A stretch of DNA of 64,000 nt. It comes from an uncultured Bryobacterales bacterium (GTDB lineage: Bacteria; Acidobacteriota; Terriglobia; Bryobacterales; UBA6623). The notes beneath the pieces were generated by a model. That model ran no database searches, was not told where the DNA came from, and worked only from the letters and a program-made list of their open reading frames with translations. Below, piece by piece: positions 7,998-16,431 of the stretch. A program made the translations under genes and the position numbers. The stretch is taken from contig CATOTH010000005.1 of NCBI GenBank assembly GCA_951813065.1, positions 186,001 through 250,000 of the forward strand, given 5' to 3'. Numbering within the stretch: the stretch's first letter is position 1; each line of letters opens with the position of its first letter.

Positions 7998-9101
7998 ATG
8001 GACCCGCTCGCCCACACCTTGGCCGGTGCCGCGCTGGCCCAGACTCGGCTCGGGCGCTCGACCGCGCTGGCCTCACCCGCGCTCATTCTCGGAGCCAATT
8101 CCTGCGACATCGACGCGATCACGATGTTCATGAGCCGTGACCTGTCGCTGGGCTTCCGCCGCGGATGGACTCACGGCGTGCTCGCTCTCGTTCTGCTTCC
8201 CGTCCTGCTGACGATACTGCTGATGCTCGTCGATCGCGCACACGGAGCCTGGCGGGGACGCGAGCCGCACACCCAGGCACTTCCTCTCTTCGGGATCACA
8301 GCGCTGGCCGTGGCTTCTCACCCGGCACTCGACTGGCTGAACACGTACGGCATTCGGCTCCTGATGCCATTCGACGGAACGTGGTACTACGGAGACGCGC
8401 TGTTCATCATGGACCCCTTTCTCTGGCTGCTGCTTTGCGCACCGGTCGCGGTGGCCCACAGCGCGTCCCGCACGACAGCGTGCGCCTGGATTCTGCTAGG
8501 GTTTGCCACCACGCTGCTGGTGACAGGGTTTGAGGGCGTGCCGACTGCCATCCGAGTCCTTTGGTGCGCCGGCGTGACAGTAATCGTCTGGCTGCGTCTC
8601 AAGGGACGACGGTGGTCACAGAGGGGCTCTCGGTTGGCCGCGATCTGCCTTGCGGCGACGGCTGTCTACATCGCCGGGATGGTTTCCACCTCCCGGATCG
8701 CCGAGCGGAAGGTCGCCGCATGGCTGGTGGAGAACGGTAAGACGCCCGTGTCGATTCTCGCGAGTCCCGTGGCCGGCAACCCGCTCCGTCGCGACATCGT
8801 CGCTGTGGACGACGAGCACTATCATTTCCTGCAAGTCGACTGGCTGGCGGACGAGCCGATCCGCGCGGTTGACTCCTCGATCGCCCGCGGAGCTGATGGT
8901 CCGGTCGTCAAGGCCGCGCTATCGGCCCCCCATGTCCGCGGCCGCGCGATTTGGCTCCGGTATCCGTTCTACCGAGTTGAGGAAACGCCGAATGGTTTCC
9001 GGGTGTCAATTACGGATTTGCGGTACGCACGCAGGCCGGGTGCGGGGCTTGGTGGCGTTGTGGTTGAACTGGACCACAACCTGCGGCCTCGCACACCCTG
9101 A
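7998..9101 (+). CDS. YdjM/DUF457-like membrane-bound metal-dependent hydrolase
   Basis: A 367-aa integral membrane protein of the LexA-binding/YdjM (DUF457) type, related in fold to zinc phospholipase C-like hydrolases. The N-terminus DPLAHTLAGAALAQT carries the conserved His. GANSCDIDAI, RGWTHGVL and ASHPALDWLNTYG hold the other Asp/His metal positions. Four to six hydrophobic spans lie between about residues 50 and 215. The C-terminal ~140 residues are soluble and lack known motifs. The start at ATG 7998 fits the conserved N-terminal motif. The physiological role of the family is poorly defined. Confidence 0.82.
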   Translation: MDPLAHTLAGAALAQTRLGRSTALASPALILGANSCDIDAITMFMSRDLSLGFRRGWTHGVLALVLLPVLLTILLMLVDRAHGAWRGREPHTQALPLFGITALAVASHPALDWLNTYGIRLLMPFDGTWYYGDALFIMDPFLWLLLCAPVAVAHSASRTTACAWILLGFATTLLVTGFEGVPTAIRVLWCAGVTVIVWLRLKGRRWSQRGSRLAAICLAATAVYIAGMVSTSRIAERKVAAWLVENGKTPVSILASPVAGNPLRRDIVAVDDEHYHFLQVDWLADEPIRAVDSSIARGADGPVVKAALSAPHVRGRAIWLRYPFYRVEETPNGFRVSITDLRYARRPGAGLGGVVVELDHNLRPRTP

Positions 9102-9196
9102 ACGGTTTCTGCCGTGAGCCTCCCGTGGCGCGACGGCGAATCCTCTCGGCTGGCGGTCCTCCGTGCCGAATTCGGGTAGTTGTCGGATCACGGCGT

Positions 9197-9202
9197 TAGG
9201 AT
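9197..9202 (+). promoter_or_regulatory. Candidate -10 box of a leaderless transcript
   Basis: TAGGAT lies 8 nt before the GTG at 9211 and there is no Shine-Dalgarno sequence. Transcription would start at or next to the start codon. Confidence 0.3.
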
Positions 9203-9210
9203 GAGACCAG

Positions 9211-9807
9211 GTGCGAAGCCCCTGCTTTCTGATCCTGGCGGCTGTTCTCGGAGTCCAGCCCGGAACTGCCGAGAGCTATCGCTCGATTTGCGTTGACAAC
9301 GTCACGTCGCGCAGGACAATTGACAGCATCCGGGACTTTCTCTGGACTCGCGCGAAGGGCCAGACTGTCAACGTGCACTACGGAAACCGGCTCCGGGCAT
9401 ATCGCCATTTCTACTTGCCGTCACTGGGATCGGCCGCGGCGGCGGCGAAAGAGGTGGAACGGCTTCGTGGCCTGGGAATCGAAGACGTGCGGTGGGTTCG
9501 AGTCGACTACCTGTTCGATGGCGACGAATCCCTGCAATTCGGCGTGTCACTCGGACTCTACGAGAATGAGGCCGAGGGCGACAAGCGGCTCGCCAGTCTT
9601 GCGGCCCACGGCATCGTGCCTTCGGTCCGCGAGGGCTTCAATGTCAAGAAGCCGGCGCTATCGCTCGAAACCCGTGTCCCGTCGAGATGGATACCGGAGA
9701 CGCTGAGATCGTGGGAGCACGCCTTCCCGGAATTCCCGCCCCAGCTCGACAGCGCAATTCCGGAAGGCGTGCTCGATTGCCGACCTGAGCCGAAGAGCTC
9801 CCGCTAG
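9211..9807 (+). CDS. Secreted protein with SPOR-like repeat
   Basis: A 198-aa protein starting at GTG 9211 with a short signal peptide (CFLILAAVLGVQPGTA) and a predicted periplasmic location. The middle part reads like a SPOR fold (strand QFGVSLGLYENE, helix EGDKRLASLAAHGI, strand VPSVRE). This resembles the pattern in the true SPOR protein at 59640-60305 (YRVYVGPFRTPEDA). A preceding stretch, VNVHYGNRLRAYRHFY, may be a degenerate first repeat. SPOR domains bind denuded peptidoglycan at division sites; whether this divergent copy does is unproven. It seems monocistronic. Confidence 0.6.
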   Translation: MRSPCFLILAAVLGVQPGTAESYRSICVDNVTSRRTIDSIRDFLWTRAKGQTVNVHYGNRLRAYRHFYLPSLGSAAAAAKEVERLRGLGIEDVRWVRVDYLFDGDESLQFGVSLGLYENEAEGDKRLASLAAHGIVPSVREGFNVKKPALSLETRVPSRWIPETLRSWEHAFPEFPPQLDSAIPEGVLDCRPEPKSSR

Positions 9808-10126
9808 CGCGGAGGCGAATCCGTTACCGCGGGCATTGGCGAGGCGAACCCAAAGAGTTTTCGGGTCCGGATCCAGGCCGGGCATGAGACGGTTCCACAC
9901 CCAGGCCCTTTCGCGTAGGCTGCTCCTTGCGCCGTGCTCGGGCGTTATGAGACACTTGGTTTCGGGGAGTTTTCCCCGAGTCCCTGAACAGCCGGGAGCG
10001 GGCTTGGCGCTCTCTTTCGCGGCATCGATATCTACTGCGAGGAACGGGGAATCTCATCTCAGCGGCAGCCAGCGGAACGCCCCAGGCACTTGGCTGCGCT
10101 TCACGAAACCGGAGGATCCTACATCA
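9808..10126. promoter_or_regulatory. groES upstream region with hairpin; no CIRCE seen
   Basis: About 320 bp with no gene. It holds a perfect 7-bp hairpin (TCGGGGA 9962-9968, loop GTTT, TCCCCGA 9973-9979) and a weak promoter candidate, TTGGCG (10004-10009), 17 bp, GATATC (10027-10032). I looked for the CIRCE heat-shock operator (TTAGCACTC-N9-GAGTGCTAA) and did not find it. Heat-shock control here, if any, is of another type. Confidence 0.4.
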
Positions 10127-10417
10127 ATGGCAATCCAGCCCCTAGGCAACCGTATCGTTGCCGAGCGCATCGAGCAAGAAGAGCAGGTCTCGGGCGGCAT
10201 CATCATTCCCGACTCTGCGAAGGAGAAAGGGCAGACCGCAAAGATCATCGCGGCCGGTCCCGGATCCAAGAAGGACGACGGCACCGTGATCCCGCTCGAC
10301 GTCAAGGCCGGCGATACCGTCATGATCAGCAAGTACGCCGGAAACGAGATCACGGTCGACGGCTCGGATTACGTGATTATGACCGAGGACGACATCCTCG
10401 GTGTGATCCAAGACTAG
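10127..10417 (+). CDS. groES: Co-chaperonin GroES
   Basis: A 96-aa Hsp10 lid of the GroEL chaperonin. Start at ATG 10127, after GGAGG at 10111-10115. Family features are PLGNRIVAER at the N-terminus, the mobile loop with GGIIIPDSAKEK, VKAGDTVMISKYAG and the C-terminal MTEDDILGVI. The length is normal. It is followed 72 bp later by groEL on the same strand, so the two form the usual groESL operon. Confidence 0.97.
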   Translation: MAIQPLGNRIVAERIEQEEQVSGGIIIPDSAKEKGQTAKIIAAGPGSKKDDGTVIPLDVKAGDTVMISKYAGNEITVDGSDYVIMTEDDILGVIQD

Positions 10418-12109
<1,692 letters not shown>

Positions 12110-12140
12110 GCCTTTCCCTCACAGGTCTCAACCCGACCGC

Positions 12141-12170
12141 GGGAGCGACCGGCCGCCCGGTCCGCTTCCC
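12141..12170 (+). terminator. Strong hairpin after groEL
   Basis: GGGAGCGACCGG (12141-12152) pairs with the segment 12157-12170 (CCGGT, one bulged C, then GCTTCCC) around a CCGC loop. There is no T-tract, so it may be a GC-rich terminator or an mRNA-stabilising stem. Confidence 0.45.
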
Positions 12171-12220
12171 GGTCGGTCACGGCTGCGTTCCGGGCCTGGT
12201 TCGCGCTCTGCGTGCATCGA

Positions 12221-12226
12221 TAGACT
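12221..12226 (+). promoter_or_regulatory. Candidate -10 box of a leaderless transcript
   Basis: TAGACT lies 6 nt before the GTG at 12233, with no Shine-Dalgarno and no clear -35. Confidence 0.3.
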
Positions 12227-12232
12227 GTCGGC

Positions 12233-13111
12233 GTGAAGATCAACATTCTCGGAGGAACCGGCCAACTCGGCTCGAGGATCGTCGAGGTGCTCCTGCAAGC
12301 AGGAACCCGCCCGGAGCACTTGACCGTCAGTTGCCGCAATGCACCGAGAGCGCGGCGTTTCGCAGATCTCGGGATCGAGGTGCGCCACGCGGACCTCGAT
12401 CTTCCCGAAACGCTTGCGCCGGCATTCGCGGGGACCGATGTGCTGATGCTCATTCCGAGCATGGCCGACGTCGAGGATCGAATCGTGCAGCACGAGCACA
12501 TCTTGACAGGCGCGGCGTCAGCCTCTGTGGGCAGGATCGTCTTGAGCAGCTTCAGCGCCGCCCGGACGGACTCGAGGTTCCTGATCGCCCCCTACCTCGT
12601 CTACGCGGAGTCGAAGCTCCGGGTCAGCGGAATGGATTGGACAATCCTGCGCAACGGGATGTACCTGGACCCGCTTGCTGATTGGGCTCCGGCGCTAGCC
12701 AGGCAAGGGCGCTTGCCCTATCCAGTCCGGCAGGGCCGAGTCGCCTATATCTCGAGAGACGACTTGGCGCGGGCTAGCGCCGGCGCCTTGATGCAGGACG
12801 GGCATTCCGGGCAAGTGTACGAGCTGACGGGACCGGAGGCCGTGTCGATGCCGCAACTGGCTGCGGCACTGGCCGCGGCCACCGGGGCGCCCATCGTCTT
12901 CGATTGTGTCTCCGAGGCCGAGTTCATGGCCAATTGCCGTGAGGATGGCATTCCGGATAGGGACAGCGCGATCCTCGCGTCCATGTACCGCGCTGTCGAT
13001 CACGGGGAGTGCGAGCAAGTGTCAGAGCACGTGGAACTGCTCTCCGGCGCACCCGCGGAGACGGTTGACAAGTACTTGCGACGCGCCATCGAATCACCGG
13101 ACGTGCACTAG
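12233..13111 (+). CDS. NmrA-like NAD(P)-binding SDR (quinone oxidoreductase 2 type)
   Basis: A 292-aa atypical short-chain dehydrogenase of the NmrA/QorB type. The N-terminal dinucleotide motif is NILGGTGQLGSRIVE. VLMLIPSM, IVLSSFSA and the WTILRNGMYLDPL segment match quinone oxidoreductase 2-like proteins that reduce quinones with NADPH or sense the redox state. It starts at GTG 12233, six bases after a TAGACT box, so it may be translated from a leaderless mRNA. The stop is followed 23 bp later by the convergent sulfatase. The exact substrate is unknown. Confidence 0.85.
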   Translation: MKINILGGTGQLGSRIVEVLLQAGTRPEHLTVSCRNAPRARRFADLGIEVRHADLDLPETLAPAFAGTDVLMLIPSMADVEDRIVQHEHILTGAASASVGRIVLSSFSAARTDSRFLIAPYLVYAESKLRVSGMDWTILRNGMYLDPLADWAPALARQGRLPYPVRQGRVAYISRDDLARASAGALMQDGHSGQVYELTGPEAVSMPQLAAALAAATGAPIVFDCVSEAEFMANCREDGIPDRDSAILASMYRAVDHGECEQVSEHVELLSGAPAETVDKYLRRAIESPDVH

Positions 13112-13134
13112 CACTACATCGGCTCTCGCGGCCG

Positions 13135-14595
13135 TCAATCGGGCTGCGAAAGGCCCACTCCCCAGTCGATCGTCCGGCGCTCGGCCTCCACCCTTTCGAA
13201 CCACTCTTCCAGAGCGCCGAGCATGCGGCGCAAGCGATCCGGATGCCTTGAGGCGAGATCGCTTTCCTCACCCGGATCCTCGGCAAGGTTGAAGAGTTCG
13301 GGCGGCTCCGGCTGCTGGGGTTTGAGGCGAGGCACCGGCACGATGTCGGTTACAGCCGCCGGATTCTCCTTGTGCTTGATGTCAGCCTCGATGAAGGCAG
13401 CCGTCCGGGCCCAGTCCTCGGCCGAAACGCAAAGCTCTTCCCGGAAGAAACGCGTGCCCCGAATGAGCGGGCGTACGAGCTTCCAGTCGCCGTCCCGAAC
13501 CGCCGCGTTCGTGCCGATATCGGGCCAATAGTAGTTCCACTGCCAGAAGCGCCTCGGCTCGATCGCCCTCGGGCGATTGGTCAGCAGTGGCGCCAGGTCC
13601 TGGCCATCGAGCGCCGGGCCGTCCAGCTTCGGCACTCCAGCGAGCGAGAGCAGTGTGGGCATCCAGTCGGTGAAGTGCGTCAAGTCGTCCGATATCCGCC
13701 CCTCCGCAATCGTCCCCGGCCATCGAACGACCATCGGCACGCGGATGCCGCCCTCGTAGATCCACCCCTTGCTGCCCCGGAGCCCGGCGTTGTACCGCAC
13801 GTTGAAGGTGGGCTCGCCCTCTTCGAGCATGTACGGCGGATTGAAGAAGGCAGGGCCGTTGTCGCTGGTGAAGGCGACGATCGTGTTGCTGGCAAGACCG
13901 GTGCGATCCAGCGTCTCGAGAATCCGGCCGATGCCGGTATCCATCCGCTCGATCATGGCGTACGTCGTCGCGACGATCCGGCTGAGGCCCCGGTCACGGT
14001 ACGGAGCGATCCACTCGTCGCGCGCCTGGAACGGCGAGTGCGGAGCGCTGAACGGCAGGTAGAGGAAGAACGGGCGATTCCGACTCCGCTCGATGAATCC
14101 GACCGCCTCGTCGGCCAGCAGGTCAGTCAGGTACTGCCCGTCGGATACCGCCACGCTGTCGTTCCGGCGCAAGTGATACCGGTAGTAGTCCGACCAGCCC
14201 CCGCAAAACCCGGTGAATTCCTCGAATCCGCGGGCATTGGGCTCGAACCGGCTGTCGAACGTGCCGTTGTGCCATTTGCCAACCAGGCTCGTGGCGTACC
14301 CGGCGGACCGGAACGCGTCGGCAATCGTTACCTCGCGTAACGCAATGCGGTCGAGCCCGTGATTCTCGTGCTGGGTAATCGCTCCGGTCCGATGGGGGTA
14401 CCGCCCAGTCAGCAGGGCAGCTCGCGCCGGAGCGCAGATCGGCGAGGCCGAGTAGTGCTGCCGGAAGCACGTCCCGCCGCTGACGAGCCTGTCGAGCTGC
14501 GGCGTCCTGGCGGTGCCGTCGCCGAAGCACCCGAAATCCCCGTAACCCATGTCGTCGGCCGCGATCAGGATCACGTTCGGCATTGCGGAAACCAT
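13135..14595 (-). CDS. Sulfatase (formylglycine-type) without an obvious signal peptide
   Basis: A 486-aa sulfatase of the alkaline phosphatase superfamily, hydrolysing sulfate esters. The start is MVSAMPNVILIAADDMGYGD, with metal-binding D14/D15. The active-site signature CAPAR is at residues 54-58 within SPICAPARAALLTGR; the Cys would be converted to formylglycine. GKWHNG and FTSDNGPAFF are further sulfatase motifs. The open frame extends upstream to 14934, but that part overlaps the divergent gene. From ATG 14595 (or 14583) no secretion signal is visible, unlike the sulfatase at 37187-38500. It is divergent from a Gfo/Idh/MocA gene 76 bp away. No maturation enzyme (FGE) is in the window. 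Confidence 0.92.
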   Translation of the reverse strand: MVSAMPNVILIAADDMGYGDFGCFGDGTARTPQLDRLVSGGTCFRQHYSASPICAPARAALLTGRYPHRTGAITQHENHGLDRIALREVTIADAFRSAGYATSLVGKWHNGTFDSRFEPNARGFEEFTGFCGGWSDYYRYHLRRNDSVAVSDGQYLTDLLADEAVGFIERSRNRPFFLYLPFSAPHSPFQARDEWIAPYRDRGLSRIVATTYAMIERMDTGIGRILETLDRTGLASNTIVAFTSDNGPAFFNPPYMLEEGEPTFNVRYNAGLRGSKGWIYEGGIRVPMVVRWPGTIAEGRISDDLTHFTDWMPTLLSLAGVPKLDGPALDGQDLAPLLTNRPRAIEPRRFWQWNYYWPDIGTNAAVRDGDWKLVRPLIRGTRFFREELCVSAEDWARTAAFIEADIKHKENPAAVTDIVPVPRLKPQQPEPPELFNLAEDPGEESDLASRHPDRLRRMLGALEEWFERVEAERRTIDWGVGLSQPD

Positions 14596-14638
14596 CGTTG
14601 CTCTCGCCTGCCCACGCTCCGTGCCAGGGCAGGTGGGT

Positions 14639-14646
14639 ATCATACT
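14639..14646. promoter_or_regulatory. Bidirectional -10 core between sulfatase and oxidoreductase
   Basis: The octamer ATCATACT reads TATGAT on the minus strand and CATACT on the plus strand, so overlapping -10 boxes may drive both divergent genes. The same octamer, in the other orientation (AGTATGAT), lies at 28539-28546 in another divergent gap. Confidence 0.35.
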
Positions 14647-14671
14647 GGAATCCCGACCGAGGAGGTCGAAT

Positions 14672-16024
14672 ATGACACGCTTCCTTCCCAATCGCCGCAG
14701 TTTCATCGGGGCCGCCGCAAGCAGCCTCCTGCTGGTTCCGGGCGCCCGGCCTGCAACCCCTTCCCGCAAAGTCGCGGTGATCGGACCCGGCTGGTACGGC
14801 AAGGTCGACCTGTTCCGCTTGATCCAGGTCGAGCCGGTCGAAGTCGTCGCCCTCTGCGATGTCGACAGCCGGTCCCTGAAGGCGGCCGCGGAACTGACGG
14901 CAGAACGCCAGAAGTCGGGCAACGAGCCCCGCATGTACTCCGACTACCGGGAGATGCTGGAACAGGAGGAGCTGGACCTCGTCCTGGTCGGCACGCCCGA
15001 CCACTGGCACGCATTGACCATGATCGCGGCCTGCCAGGCAGGCGCCGACGTCTACTGCCAGAAGCCGATCGGCGTCGATATCGTGGAGTGCCAGGCGATG
15101 CTGGCCGCGGCCCGGAAGCACCAGCGAGTTGTCCAGATCGGCCTGCAGAGACGCTCAACCCCGCACCTCGTGGACGCCAAGAAACGAATCGTCGACGAGG
15201 GGTTGCTGGGCGAGATCGGGCATGTCGAGGTCTGCTGCTACTTCCACATGCGCGCCAGAAACGATCCGCCCGACACCCAGCCTCCAGCGCACCTGGACTA
15301 CGATTTCTGGACCGGACCGGCACCGATGCGCCCGTACACCGAGCTGCGGCACCCCCGGCGGTGGCGGGCGTTCATGGAGTACAGCAACGGCATCATGGGG
15401 GACATGTGCGTCCACATGCTGGACGCCGTGCGCTGGATGCTCGACCTCGGATGGCCCGGCCGCGTGTACTCGAACGGCGGAATCCGCATCCAGAAAGACA
15501 GCCAGGCCAACACGGCCGACTCGCAGGTCGCCACGTTCGAGTTCGACAAGTTCCCGGTCGTATGGACGCACCGGAGCTGGGGCACCCCTCCCGATCCGAA
15601 CTACCCGTGGGCGTTCTTTATCTACGGTTCGAAGGGGACGCTCAAGGGCAGCGTGCACCGCTGGGACTTCGTTCCTGTCGACAAGAACGCCAAGCGGCTG
15701 CAGGGCAAGGTCCAGTTCGAGCTCGAAGACTACCCGGAGGACGAGACCGAACAGGATCTCGAGCTGCACTCCGCCCCTGCCGTCCGGCACCACATGAAGA
15801 ACTGGCTGGAGGCCGTCGACAACCGGTCGCGCCCGGTAGCCGATATCGAGGAAGGCCACATTTCCACGACATCCTGCATCCTGGCGAACCTCTCGATGGA
15901 GCTGGAACGGCCCCTTGCATGGGACCCGGCTCGGGGTGAAGTGCGAAACGACGAGGCTGCCAACAAGCTGCTGGCGCGGCCCTACCGGGCACCCTGGAAG
16001 CACCCATTGCCAAACGAAGTCTGA
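14672..16024 (+). CDS. Tat-exported Gfo/Idh/MocA-family oxidoreductase with QKP motif
   Basis: A 450-aa oxidoreductase. ATG 14672 follows GAGGAGG closely; MTRFLPNRRSFIGAAASS is a Tat signal. The Rossmann motif is VAVIGPGWYGKVDL, followed by LVLVGTPDHWHAL. The usual EKP lysine motif reads QKP (DVYCQKPIGV), keeping the catalytic Lys but losing the Glu. GDMCVHMLDAVRWML carries the usual His. It is divergent from the sulfatase with a shared promoter core, which suggests joint use on sulfated sugars. The substrate is not known. Confidence 0.9.
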   Translation: MTRFLPNRRSFIGAAASSLLLVPGARPATPSRKVAVIGPGWYGKVDLFRLIQVEPVEVVALCDVDSRSLKAAAELTAERQKSGNEPRMYSDYREMLEQEELDLVLVGTPDHWHALTMIAACQAGADVYCQKPIGVDIVECQAMLAAARKHQRVVQIGLQRRSTPHLVDAKKRIVDEGLLGEIGHVEVCCYFHMRARNDPPDTQPPAHLDYDFWTGPAPMRPYTELRHPRRWRAFMEYSNGIMGDMCVHMLDAVRWMLDLGWPGRVYSNGGIRIQKDSQANTADSQVATFEFDKFPVVWTHRSWGTPPDPNYPWAFFIYGSKGTLKGSVHRWDFVPVDKNAKRLQGKVQFELEDYPEDETEQDLELHSAPAVRHHMKNWLEAVDNRSRPVADIEEGHISTTSCILANLSMELERPLAWDPARGEVRNDEAANKLLARPYRAPWKHPLPNEV

Positions 16025-16431
16025 GCGACGAGATCCCTGGGCAGCTCGTAGCGAACAGCACGCGAGTACACTCGCGACTTTCTCAGCCAGCACACCAAAG
16101 CCACAAACTCGAACTCGGGCACGCTCGCATTCCAAACGTGCCCGTTGGTTTCGAGCCGCGAGCAACGGCATCCGTGCTGGATCAACCGCTGCCCGTCGAT
16201 GCCGTCTGCCGATTCGTCCTCGAGTTGCCCGCGAGGCGGCCGTGGCGGCTGACAAGTCTAGCGACTGCAATCACAAAGTCCGCGAGTCGGCCATTTCAAC
16301 TTTGTTGTCAAAAGGGCTCTGAACGGCCTTCCGCTTGTGGTCCAATAGGCTTGGTTTGTTGTGGGCAGACTGCCCTGGAGGAAGAATTGCAAAAGCGAAA
16401 TTCACAAAATCTTAGAGGCCTGAACCGAGTG
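16025..16431. other. Upstream region of the TonB receptor
   Basis: About 400 bp with no convincing gene. It includes an interrupted palindrome, CGCGAGT-AC-ACTCGCG (16062-16077), 37 bp after the oxidoreductase stop, and a second near-palindrome, GGGCAG-A-CTGCCC (16363-16375). GGAGG (16377-16381) sits 5 bp before an in-frame TTG (16387) that could be the true receptor start. Confidence 0.4.

Noticed and set aside
9808..10126. CIRCE heat-shock operator before groES
   Set aside because: No TTAGCACTC/GAGTGCTAA pair is present; the hairpin at 9962-9979 has a different sequence.
14359..15939. 526-codon plus-strand open frame
   Set aside because: Overlaps the true oxidoreductase (14672-16024) in another frame; Arg/Pro-rich composition typical of frame shadows.
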